Shown piece after piece: positions 19,571-28,606 of a stretch of DNA of 53,566 nt. The stretch is from an uncultured Actinomycetes bacterium. GTDB taxonomy: Bacteria; Actinomycetota; Actinomycetes; Nanopelagicales; Nanopelagicaceae. The position numbers and the translations under genes were made by a program. Each line of letters opens with the position of its first letter. Within the stretch, counting starts at the first letter, position 1. The notes below the pieces were generated by a model that saw only the letters and a program-made list of their open reading frames with translations, was not told where the DNA came from and made no database searches. The stretch is taken from assembly GCA_903919375.1 (NCBI GenBank), contig CAIXHZ010000015.1:1-53566 (forward strand), given 5' to 3'.

Positions 19571-20035
19571 CCACTCTTTGGTGGGTAGGCCGTAACCATA
19601 ATTTCCCAGTGCTCCACCCGTTTTTACGATTCGGTGACACGGAATTATGGGAGCGATCAAATTTCGAGCACATGCACTCCCTGCAGCCCGCACCGCATCC
19701 GGTGACCCTGCCTTTTTGGCCAGGTCGGCGTACGAGATTACTTTGCCCGCCGATATCTTTCGCATCGCTTTCCAACAGCTCTGCGAAAAATCTGCGCCAG
19801 GCTGTCTGACCTGAATTCCCCCAAAGGCGTTCATGTCACCATCAAAGTAATCTGCAACCAAGTCGCTGATGATCTCGATCTTGCGCACTACCTTGATACC
19901 TCGCGCTGAATCCTTGGCATCCATTCGCTCCAGCAGATCTTCATAAGATCTAAACCCAGCGCCGAGCAAGACATGTTGATCAGCAATGAGATAGAGATTG
20001 CCGACGGGTGTCTTGTGAGTAGTAGCGAGAAGCAT
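19541..20035 (-). CDS. ogt: Methylated-DNA--[protein]-cysteine S-methyltransferase
   Basis: [30 protein letters not shown] active-site region. Confidence 0.92.
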   Translation of the reverse strand: [164 protein letters not shown]

Positions 20036-20040
20036 GATTA

Positions 20041-21393
20041 TTACTTGTGGTCGCGCAACATCTCTGCAACGAGGAATGCGAGCTCCAGTGACTGAGAATG
20101 ATTGAGTCGTGGATCGCAGGCAGTTTCATATCGAGTAGCAAGATCTTCGTAAGAAATTTGCTCGCCGCCGCCCACGCACTCGGTGACATCGTCACCAGTA
20201 AGTTCGATATGAATTCCACCAGGATGCGTGCCGCAGGCCTTATGGACTTCAAAGAAGCCACGAACTTCATCGGTGACATCATCGAAATTGCGAGTCTTGT
20301 AGCCAGTAGGTGATTCAAAGGTATTGCCATGCATGGGATCGCAGACCCAGAGAACTTTTGCGCCCGAATCAGTAACTGCTTTAACAAGTGGCGGAAGTTT
20401 TTCCCGAATAGCACCGGCGCCCATGCGGGTAATGAAAGTGAGACGGCCAGGTTCATTGGTCGGATTGAGCTTGGCGATCATCGCAAGCGCATCTTCTGGA
20501 GTCGTCTTTGGTCCAAGTTTAATTCCGATGGGATTCTGGATCTTGGCAGCAAAATCCATATGAGCGCCATCGAGTTGTCGAGTGCGCTCCCCTACCCAGA
20601 CAAAGTGGCCCGAGACGTCATAAGCAAGACCAGTACGTGAATCAATACGAGTAAGTGCTTTCTCATATTCAAGAATCAAAGCTTCGTGGCTGGAGTAAAA
20701 ATCAACAGTCTTAAATGCTTCGGGATCCACACCGGCTGATGCCATGAAATCAAGGGCGCGGCCGAGTTCAGTTGCCATTTGCTCATAGCGGACGCCAAAT
20801 CGTGGGTCGCTGATAAAACCCTTATTCCATTCGTGTACCTGGCGGAGGTCAGCAAAGCCACCTTGAGTGAAAGCGCGAACGAGATTGAGTGTTGCAGATG
20901 ATGTGTTGTACACCTGGACCAACCGCTCTGGGTTGGGAGTGCGTGCTTCTAAAGTAAATTCGATGTCATTTACCGCATCTCCGCGATAAGCAGGGAGAGT
21001 TACATCGCCACGTGTTTCATCGTTATTACTACGAGGCTTAGCAAATTGCCCAGCAAGGCGTCCGACTTTAATAACGGGCGTGCTGGCAAAGTATTGAAGC
21101 ACTGCCGCCATTTGAAGAATAGTCTTGATGCGATTGCGAATGGAATCAGCGGTGGCACCAGAAAAGGTTTCGGCGCAATCTCCGCCTTGTAACCAAAAAG
21201 CCCCGCCTGCTTGAGCTTGCGCAATGCGCGCCTTCAAGTTGTCACATTCACCAGCAAATACCAGCGGTGGTAGCGCCTTGAGCTTTGCAACTGCGGACTT
21301 AATCGGTTCGCCTTCAGGACCTCCTGGCCATTGTGGTTGTTGGGCAGCCACGAGGCCAGGAGTGAAGAGCGTATCCAGATTTGTATTCGTCAT
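20041..21393 (-). CDS. aroG: Class II 3-deoxy-7-phosphoheptulonate (DAHP) synthase
   Basis: 450 aa; FWLQGGDCAETF, KVGRLAGQFAKPRS, WVCDPMHGNTFESPTGYKTRNFD, GTHPGGIHIELTGDDVTECVGG. Confidence 0.94.
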   Translation of the reverse strand: MTNTNLDTLFTPGLVAAQQPQWPGGPEGEPIKSAVAKLKALPPLVFAGECDNLKARIAQAQAGGAFWLQGGDCAETFSGATADSIRNRIKTILQMAAVLQYFASTPVIKVGRLAGQFAKPRSNNDETRGDVTLPAYRGDAVNDIEFTLEARTPNPERLVQVYNTSSATLNLVRAFTQGGFADLRQVHEWNKGFISDPRFGVRYEQMATELGRALDFMASAGVDPEAFKTVDFYSSHEALILEYEKALTRIDSRTGLAYDVSGHFVWVGERTRQLDGAHMDFAAKIQNPIGIKLGPKTTPEDALAMIAKLNPTNEPGRLTFITRMGAGAIREKLPPLVKAVTDSGAKVLWVCDPMHGNTFESPTGYKTRNFDDVTDEVRGFFEVHKACGTHPGGIHIELTGDDVTECVGGGEQISYEDLATRYETACDPRLNHSQSLELAFLVAEMLRDHK

Positions 21394-21399
21394 AGTTTT

Positions 21400-21405
21400 A
21401 TCCTA
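21400..21405 (-). promoter_or_regulatory. Putative -10 element for class II DAHP synthase gene (TAGGAT, leaderless)
   Basis: Minus strand TAGGAT-AAAACT-ATG. Confidence 0.5.
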
Positions 21406-21434
21406 GGGAAGTAGCCGCAATCGATGCCGGGTAA

Positions 21435-22460
21435 TTATCCGAAGAAGACCTCGGTTTCGGCGTAGAGGGAAGGATCGACAACTTTTAGTTTCTCGGTGGC
21501 AGATGCAAGTGGAACTCGCGCAATTGCAGTTCCATGAAGTGCAACCATTTTGCCGAAGTCGCCATCGTGGATGGCAGTGATGGCATGCACACCAAATCGA
21601 GTGGAGAGAACTCGGTCAAAGGCTGATGGAGTTCCACCACGCTGGATGTGACCAAGCACTGCGCACCGTGCCTCAAGTCCAGTCTTGGCTTCAATCTCCT
21701 TTGCGAGCCAATCACCAATTCCAGAAAGCTTGACGTGACCAAAGGCATCGAGTTCGCCATCCTTCACGATCATGTCGCCATCTTGTGGGATTGCGCCTTC
21801 AGCAACAACGATAATTGGTGCAAAGCCATCTTTGAATCGAGACTTTACATAGTCACAAACCTTGTCGACTGAGAATTTCACTTCAGGAATCAAGATGGCA
21901 GTGGCACCACCTGCGATACCAGCATGAAGTGCGATCCACCCAGCATGGCGGCCCATGACCTCAACCACGATAGGGCGGTGGTGTGACTCTGCGGTGGTGT
22001 GAAGGCGATCGATCGCCTCCATGGCGATATTGACAGAGGTATCAAAGCCAAAGGTGTAGTCAGTGTTATTGAGATCGTTATCGATGGTCTTAGGGACTCC
22101 TACAACCTTGACACCGAGCGCATCGAGTTTGGTCGCTACGCCGAGAGTATCTTCGCCGCCAATGGCAACGAGGGCGTCAATTCCCATCTTCTCGAGATTC
22201 TCTTTGATTCGCTCTACGCCGTTTTCAATTTTAAAAGGGTTGGTGCGAGATGAGCCAAGGATGGTTCCGCCCTTAGGCAAAATTCCGCGCGTGCTCTCCA
22301 GCGTGAGCGGCATGGTGAGACCTTCGAGCGGACCCTTCCAACCGTCGCGAAAACCGACGAACTCATAACCATATTCTTTAACGCCTTTGCGAACGACTCC
22401 ACGAATAACGCCATTGAGGCCGGGGCAATCGCCACCACCTGTGAGAACACCAATACGCAT
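21435..22460 (-). CDS. 6-phosphofructokinase (GGEDT...PKTIDND type)
   Basis: 341 aa; MRIGVLTGGGDCPGLNGVIRGVV, GGEDTLGVA, VPKTIDNDLNNTDYTFG, GHIQRGGTPSAFDR. Confidence 0.92.
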   Translation of the reverse strand: MRIGVLTGGGDCPGLNGVIRGVVRKGVKEYGYEFVGFRDGWKGPLEGLTMPLTLESTRGILPKGGTILGSSRTNPFKIENGVERIKENLEKMGIDALVAIGGEDTLGVATKLDALGVKVVGVPKTIDNDLNNTDYTFGFDTSVNIAMEAIDRLHTTAESHHRPIVVEVMGRHAGWIALHAGIAGGATAILIPEVKFSVDKVCDYVKSRFKDGFAPIIVVAEGAIPQDGDMIVKDGELDAFGHVKLSGIGDWLAKEIEAKTGLEARCAVLGHIQRGGTPSAFDRVLSTRFGVHAITAIHDGDFGKMVALHGTAIARVPLASATEKLKVVDPSLYAETEVFFG

Positions 22461-22580
22461 CTCTAACTCCAGATCTAAAAAGAAAATTTGAGGGCAAAAC
22501 TTGGGTAAAGCAGTCCACGATGACCTGGCTGAGTCTACCCTCAGTAGGCTGGCGCCTTGAAGTTCTTAGAGGAGTGAAAA

Positions 22581-23510
22581 ATGCTTAAACCGGAAATCGC
22601 CGCCTATCTGGAGATGGGCGCCCAATCAGGCCTCCCTGCTGTGTGGGAAGTTCCCATCTCCACATTTAGAAAGAATGGCGAAAATCGGCCAGCCCAATCG
22701 GGAACACCAGAACCCATAAATACTTTGATCCATCGCTACATCCCTGGCCCATCGGCTGAGCTCCCTATTCGCATTTATCGGCCACATCCTACAGCCACTC
22801 TCCCCGTTCTGGTCTGGTTCCATGGCGGCGGCTGGGCGACATCACATCTGGATGTCTACGAACAGGCGATGCGAAGCTTAAGCAATAAAGGCGAGTTTGC
22901 CGTCATTGCAGTTAATTATCAGAAGAGCCCCGAACATAAATTTCCGATTCCGTTCGATGATTGCTACGCCACACTTTTATGGATCCGCGACAATGCTGAG
23001 AATCTTCACATTGATCCCCTACAGATTGGCGTGGGTGGTGATAGCGCCGGTGGAAATCTCGCTGCAGCTGTTGCGCTTAAAGTTCGCGACACGGGAGATC
23101 TAGCACTCGCCTTTCAACTTCTTGTTTATCCTTGCAATGATCCCGAGATGACCTACGACTCGGCGTCACGAAATGCCACAGGTTTTGGCCTCACCACCCG
23201 TGCAATGAAATATTTCTGGGATCTCTACGCCGCAAAGAAGTCAGACTTCTCCAATCCTTACTTCGCGCCCGTTGTGGCAAAAAGTTTTGCCGGACTCGCC
23301 CCCGCAATCGTATTGACCGCTGAATACGACACCTTGCTCGATGATGGTGTGAACTACTCAGAACTACTGAAACGAGACGGCACGCAAGTGATCTATCGAG
23401 AATATCCCGGTCAGATGCATGGCTTCTTTGCACTTGCTGCCATCACACCCGATGCCGAGCAAGCCCAAGAATTTGCCGCTTGCGAAATTAATGCGCTGCT
23501 CGGTCGTTAA
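22581..23510 (+). CDS. Alpha/beta hydrolase, HSL-type carboxylesterase
   Basis: VWFHGGGWATSHLDVYE, GGDSAGGNLAAAVAL, QMHGFFALA; SD GAGGAG. Confidence 0.9.
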   Translation: MLKPEIAAYLEMGAQSGLPAVWEVPISTFRKNGENRPAQSGTPEPINTLIHRYIPGPSAELPIRIYRPHPTATLPVLVWFHGGGWATSHLDVYEQAMRSLSNKGEFAVIAVNYQKSPEHKFPIPFDDCYATLLWIRDNAENLHIDPLQIGVGGDSAGGNLAAAVALKVRDTGDLALAFQLLVYPCNDPEMTYDSASRNATGFGLTTRAMKYFWDLYAAKKSDFSNPYFAPVVAKSFAGLAPAIVLTAEYDTLLDDGVNYSELLKRDGTQVIYREYPGQMHGFFALAAITPDAEQAQEFAACEINALLGR

Positions 23511-23515
23511 GGTGA

Positions 23516-24742
23516 CTAACGAACGGTAATGCGAGTTCCTTTACCGACAACGACGATTCCAGATTCAGTGACGGTGAAGCGAGATTTATCGAGCTCGTGA
23601 TCCACGCCAATTTGCGCGCCCGGTTCAACGACCACATTCTTATCGAGAATAGCATTTCGTACGATTGCGCCAGCGCCGATCTTTACCGAAGGCATCAAGA
23701 CTGATCCTTGGATCAATGCATTGCTCGCTACTTGGACATCAAATGAGGCAACCGTTCGCTCCATTCGACCTCCCGAGATGATCGAGCCAGCACCGACAAT
23801 GGAATCAACCGCTGAACCATTTTCCGAGAACTTTGCAGGTGGAAGTGATGGCGGATTAGTAAGAAGTGGCCAGTCGCGATTGTAGAGATTAAAGATCGGA
23901 TGGATCGAAACCAGATCCATATGTGCATCGTAATAAGCGTCGATCGAACCTACATCGCGCCAGTAACCTTTATCACGCTCAGTTTCGCCGGGCACAATAT
24001 TGTGTGCGAAGTCGTAGGCACGTGCGCGACCTAGTTCGGTCATCATCGGAATAATGTTGCCGCCGAGATCGTGGCGACTCTCCAAATCATCGGCATCGGC
24101 AAGAAGCGCATTTTCCATTTCATCCCGCTTGAAGATGTAATTGCCCATCGAGACAAGTGCATAATCAGGATTACCGGGCATGCCTGGTGGGTTAGCAGGT
24201 TTTTCATGAAATGCCTTGATGGTGATGCCATCTTCGGCCAATTCAATAACACCAAATTCACTCGCTTCTTCGCGCTTCACGCGAATTGCAGCGACCGTAA
24301 CTCCTGCGCCAGTCTCCAGGTGGAATTGGAACATTTGCTCAGGATCCATGCGATAGACGTGATCGGCACCGAAGACCAAGACGTGCTTAGGATTTTCATC
24401 ATGAATTAAATTGAAGTTCTGCAAAATTGCATCCGCACTACCGGTATACCACCGCGGCCCCAGTCGTTGCTGGGCGGGAACTGGTGTTACGTAATTTCCC
24501 AGTAGGGTCGACATTCGCCACGTTGTGGTGATGTGCCGGTCGAGTGAGTGAGACTTGTATTGAGTGAGAACTGCAATACGTCGCAAATCAGCATTCACGA
24601 GATTTGAGAGTACGAAATCGATCAATCGATAGGCACCGCCAAAGGGAACAGCTGGCTTTGCGCGATCGGCAGTCAACGGCATAAGGCGTTTGCCTTCTCC
24701 ACCAGCAAGGACAATTCCTAGGGGGCGCTCGTGACGAATCAT
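23516..24742 (-). CDS. glgC: Glucose-1-phosphate adenylyltransferase
   Basis: 408 aa; [60 protein letters not shown]. Confidence 0.94.
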   Translation of the reverse strand: MIRHERPLGIVLAGGEGKRLMPLTADRAKPAVPFGGAYRLIDFVLSNLVNADLRRIAVLTQYKSHSLDRHITTTWRMSTLLGNYVTPVPAQQRLGPRWYTGSADAILQNFNLIHDENPKHVLVFGADHVYRMDPEQMFQFHLETGAGVTVAAIRVKREEASEFGVIELAEDGITIKAFHEKPANPPGMPGNPDYALVSMGNYIFKRDEMENALLADADDLESRHDLGGNIIPMMTELGRARAYDFAHNIVPGETERDKGYWRDVGSIDAYYDAHMDLVSIHPIFNLYNRDWPLLTNPPSLPPAKFSENGSAVDSIVGAGSIISGGRMERTVASFDVQVASNALIQGSVLMPSVKIGAGAIVRNAILDKNVVVEPGAQIGVDHELDKSRFTVTESGIVVVGKGTRITVR

Positions 24743-24748
24743 GGGTAA

Positions 24749-24758
24749 ACGATACCCT
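24749..24758. promoter_or_regulatory. Overlapping divergent -10 elements for glgC (TATCGT, minus, 24749-24754) and glgA (TACCCT, plus, 24753-24758)
   Basis: Each hexamer lies exactly 6 nt upstream of its ATG; they share the central TA. Confidence 0.55.
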
Positions 24759-24764
24759 TAGGCC

Positions 24765-25925
24765 ATGAAGATCGGAATAGTGACAAAAGAATGGCCTCCC
24801 CACATTTATGGTGGAGCTGGCGTCCATGCCCAACTTTTGACCGATTCACTCCGAAAGTTCATCGACGTTGAAGTCCACTGCTTTGGCGAGGAGCGAATCG
24901 ATGCAATTGGATACCCTGCAAGTAATTCGCAATTCAATCCAGCGCTAGCCGCTTTCGCCACAGATATCGAAATCGCTCAGAATTTGGGATCTGTCGAACT
25001 CGTCCACTCTCATACTTGGTATGCCAATATGGCCGGACATTGGGCTTCTTTGCTTCACGGAATTCCCCATGTCATCACGGCGCATTCACTCGAGCCCGAC
25101 CGTCCCTGGAAAGCCGAACAACTCGGAGGTGGCTATCGATTATCCTCGTGGGCCGAGAAGACTGCATATGAGTCAGCTGATGCAATCATCGCGGTCAGCA
25201 ATGGCATGAAGCGTGATGTACTCAACGCATACCCTGATGTGGACCCAACAAAGGTCCACACCATTCTCAACGGCGTAGATACTCAGAAATATCTCCCCAC
25301 ATTCGACCCAGAACTCCTTGCTCGATTAGGAATCAATGGCCGCTACGCGATATTTGTTGGTCGCATCACTCGCCAGAAAGGTCTCGGCCACTTACTTCGT
25401 GCTTGGCAGAAAGTGAATCCTGATATCGGACTTGTGATAGCCGCTGGCTCTCCCGACGAGCCCGCGATTGGCGCCGAAATTGCTCAACTCATCAAAGAAT
25501 TGCAGAGTGATCGAGCAAATGTCTGGTGGCTCGAGAAGATGCTTCCCCAACCTGAGCTTCGGGTTCTTCTATCAAGTGCTGATCTATTCATCTGTCCTTC
25601 AGTATACGAACCACTGGGAATTGTTAATTTGGAAGCGATGGCATGTGAGACAGCGGTGCTTGCCTCTCGGGTCGGTGGAATTCCTGAAGTTGTTCACGAG
25701 GGCGTTACTGGCGAACTCGTCGATTACACGGGAGATGCACCATCATTTGAAGGCGAACTTTCTTCACGAATCAATAACATGATGGCCGATCCCGAAAAAT
25801 TGGAACGTTATGGGAAAGCCGGCCGAGCCCGTGCCATAAAAGATTTTGCCTGGCAAACAATCGCCGAGGAGACTGCGCACCTATATGCTCAGGTGATTGC
25901 CTCCAAAAAAGCCACTCATCGATAG
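24765..25925 (+). CDS. glgA: Glycogen synthase, actinobacterial GT4 type
   Basis: MKIGIVTKEWPPHIYGGAGVHAQLL; FVGRITRQKGL; EPLGIVNLEAMACETAVLAS. Confidence 0.9.
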   Translation: MKIGIVTKEWPPHIYGGAGVHAQLLTDSLRKFIDVEVHCFGEERIDAIGYPASNSQFNPALAAFATDIEIAQNLGSVELVHSHTWYANMAGHWASLLHGIPHVITAHSLEPDRPWKAEQLGGGYRLSSWAEKTAYESADAIIAVSNGMKRDVLNAYPDVDPTKVHTILNGVDTQKYLPTFDPELLARLGINGRYAIFVGRITRQKGLGHLLRAWQKVNPDIGLVIAAGSPDEPAIGAEIAQLIKELQSDRANVWWLEKMLPQPELRVLLSSADLFICPSVYEPLGIVNLEAMACETAVLASRVGGIPEVVHEGVTGELVDYTGDAPSFEGELSSRINNMMADPEKLERYGKAGRARAIKDFAWQTIAEETAHLYAQVIASKKATHR

Positions 25926-25931
25926 GTTCAC

Positions 25932-26804
25932 ATGTCCCGTAAAAGCTGGTTCCTCTTTTTCGTTGTCGGTCTCCTCTGGGGGATTCCCTACCTACTCATT
26001 CGAGTTGCAGTCAACGAACATATCCACCCATCCATTGTCGTTATCTCTCGAGTAGTTGTAGGCGCAGCGCTCCTTATTCCATTTTCCTTTCGTCGAGGGA
26101 CACTGGGCGCAGCGCTGGCGCAATGGAAGACAATCCTTCCGTACGCAATCGGCGAGATGATCGTTCCGTGGTTCTTTATTACTACCGCAGAACAGAAACT
26201 CTCTTCTGGACTTGCTGGTCTCTTAGTGGCAACTGTACCCATTTGGTCCACGATTCTTGCTTCGATAAATGGCGACAAAACTGTTTGGCACCACAAACGC
26301 CTATTGGGAATGTTGGTTGGCTTTATCGGAATTGTTCTTGTGGTGGGTGTTGAGAGCATTAAAGGTCACGCTAATCTCTTCTCCATCTTCCTCATATTGA
26401 TCGCATCGATAAGTTATGCCTGGTCAGTCACTCGAGTAAATCGCAAAATTCCGCATATTGATTCGATTGCAATTAATGGCATAGCGATGGCTATGACATC
26501 GCTCTTCTGCCTACCTATTGCACTGATGCATCTACCCAAGGTCGCCCCCACACTGAAGGCTGATCTCTCGCTCGTGGGCTTGGGACTTTTCCCCACCGCC
26601 TTTGCATTCGCACTCTTCTTTATTTTGATGAAGGATATTGGACCGGCGCGTGCCTCACTTGTCACTTATCTCAACACTGCTATTGCCGTAGTTCTGGGAG
26701 TTCTCTTCTTAAGCGAGAAGCTAACAACAGGAATTATTGTGGGTCTTCCGCTGGTATTAATCGGCTCGTATTTCGCTAGCCGCAAACCGGCACTTACTCA
26801 GTAA
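25932..26804 (+). CDS. EamA/DMT family transporter
   Basis: 290 aa; GLLWGIPYLLIRVAV and 10-TM EamA pattern. Confidence 0.88.
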   Translation: MSRKSWFLFFVVGLLWGIPYLLIRVAVNEHIHPSIVVISRVVVGAALLIPFSFRRGTLGAALAQWKTILPYAIGEMIVPWFFITTAEQKLSSGLAGLLVATVPIWSTILASINGDKTVWHHKRLLGMLVGFIGIVLVVGVESIKGHANLFSIFLILIASISYAWSVTRVNRKIPHIDSIAINGIAMAMTSLFCLPIALMHLPKVAPTLKADLSLVGLGLFPTAFAFALFFILMKDIGPARASLVTYLNTAIAVVLGVLFLSEKLTTGIIVGLPLVLIGSYFASRKPALTQ

Positions 26805-27717
26805 AGCCCATTCGAGCCAACGCTTTAGGATCGCGCTGCCACTCTTTTGAGACTTTAACGTGCAAGCCCAGATAGACCTTTGCATCTAGGAAATTTTCGA
26901 TCGAACCGCGGGCGCGAACACCGATTGCTTTAAGCCGAGTTCCTTGTGGTCCGATGATGATGGACTTCTGGCTATCTCGTTCGATGTGTAGGGTGGCATG
27001 AATATCGTAGAAATTTTTATTCTCGCGCTTTGCCATTTCATCGATCGTAATCATGACTGAATGCGGTAGTTCTTCATATAGATTCTCAATTGCAGCTTCA
27101 CGAATCAGCTCTGTGATCGTTAATTCAGCGGCTTGATCTGTGGTGATGTCTTCTGGATAGAGCGAAGGCGAGAGTGGTAGGTGCTTGGACAGTAGATCGA
27201 GAATCAAATCTGTCTGCTCAAGTTTCTGAGCAGATAGCGGAACAATTTCTTGAACGTTAATCCCCAGCTTTTGGGCAAATTCATTAACAGCGTGAAGTTG
27301 AGCGATGAGCTGCTCCGGCTTTACGCGATCGATCTTGGTAACTGCAATAAAAATTCGCTTCTGGGTAGCAATCTGCTTGGCGATAAATTCATCGCCAGCG
27401 CCGATAGCTTCATCGGCCGGAATACAGATGAGCACGGCATCGACGGAGTCAATATTCTCACTCACCATGGCGTTGAGTCTGGTTCCGAGCAAAGTCTTTG
27501 GCTTATGAACTCCCGGCGTATCGACAACAATCATTTGGAAATCCGATCGGGAAATAATTCCACGAATAGGATTTCGGGTGGTGTTGGGATGCGGAGAGGT
27601 GATGACGATCTTCTTGCCCACGAGTGCATTTACTAGCGTGGACTTCCCTGTATTGGGGCGACCGACGATGGCAACAAAACCCGCTCGGTGCTGGCTCTGA
27701 TCTATCGATTCGCTCAT
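26794..27717 (-). CDS. era: GTPase Era
   Basis: GRPNTGKSTLVNALVGKKI, DTPGVHKP, TKID, KH-like IIIGPQGTRLKAIG. Confidence 0.95.
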   Translation of the reverse strand: MSESIDQSQHRAGFVAIVGRPNTGKSTLVNALVGKKIVITSPHPNTTRNPIRGIISRSDFQMIVVDTPGVHKPKTLLGTRLNAMVSENIDSVDAVLICIPADEAIGAGDEFIAKQIATQKRIFIAVTKIDRVKPEQLIAQLHAVNEFAQKLGINVQEIVPLSAQKLEQTDLILDLLSKHLPLSPSLYPEDITTDQAAELTITELIREAAIENLYEELPHSVMITIDEMAKRENKNFYDIHATLHIERDSQKSIIIGPQGTRLKAIGVRARGSIENFLDAKVYLGLHVKVSKEWQRDPKALARMGFTE

Positions 27718-27733
27718 AGGAGAATCATCTCAC

Positions 27734-28606
27734 CTAAAGCAGGGTCACTTGCGCAAATATTTCAGAGACCGATGAAACTAACTCCGCGCACCTTTCTGCC
27801 ACCAATCGATGGCATCCTTCGCTGGTCGGAGAAGTAATGAGCCCAGGAATAGCCATAACAGGTCTAAATATTTCAGCAGCATCTCGGGCAGTGCGAAGTG
27901 ATCCACTTCGATAAGCGGCTTCGACCACCACGGTCCCTCGTGATAGCGCAGCTATGAGTCGATTGCGGATCAAAAATCTCGATGGCATCGCCGGGACGCT
28001 CGGCATAACTTCACTCAGAAGCAGCCCGGTCTCTTCGATCTCTTCAAAGAGCTTTTCGTTGGCTGCTGGATATTTCACATGAGTCCCACATGCCAAGACT
28101 GCGATTGTCACTCCCTCGGCAACGATTGCTCCGTTGTGGGCGGCAGCATCAATCCCATAGGCACCGCCACTGACTACTGACCATTCTCGATCAACGATTC
28201 CTGCAGCAAGTTCGCCCGCAACTCGCACCCCATATGAAGTGGGATTTCGAGTACCGACAATGGCGATACTCTCCCCCAATTTTTCTAAGTTCTCTCGAGC
28301 TCCCTTGGCGATGAGTCCAAGCGGAGGCGCTGCCAAATCATTGAGACCACTCGGCCAATCTGCATCAGTGGGCGCGATGAAATAAGAATCTGCGGCAGCA
28401 ATATGAGCCAGAGCTGCATCCACAGATGTACCACGCAAGCGATCGGCAATCTTCGCAGCTGAATTCTTCTCGCCGTGATATCCCCCAGCTAATAATCGAT
28501 CAACAACAGCCAGCGGACCGTTTACTCTGACTTGATCACCCCAAAAAACTGATCCGCCTTCGATTGCAGCAAATAGTCTTACTCGAGCGCCGAATTCTTC
28601 GCTCAC
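27734..28606 (-). CDS. dprA: DNA processing protein DprA
   Basis: GTG start 28606 overlapping comM stop; SIAIVGTRNPTSYGVRVAGELA, SGGAYGIDAAAHNGA, FLIRNRLIAALSRGTVVVEAAYRSGSLRTA. Confidence 0.92.
   Translation of the reverse strand: MSEEFGARVRLFAAIEGGSVFWGDQVRVNGPLAVVDRLLAGGYHGEKNSAAKIADRLRGTSVDAALAHIAAADSYFIAPTDADWPSGLNDLAAPPLGLIAKGARENLEKLGESIAIVGTRNPTSYGVRVAGELAAGIVDREWSVVSGGAYGIDAAAHNGAIVAEGVTIAVLACGTHVKYPAANEKLFEEIEETGLLLSEVMPSVPAMPSRFLIRNRLIAALSRGTVVVEAAYRSGSLRTARDAAEIFRPVMAIPGLITSPTSEGCHRLVAERCAELVSSVSEIFAQVTLL

Noticed and set aside
22461-22580. Possible tRNA or riboswitch between phosphofructokinase and esterase genes
   Set aside because: No cloverleaf or T-loop motif found by eye; the esterase has an ordinary SD.
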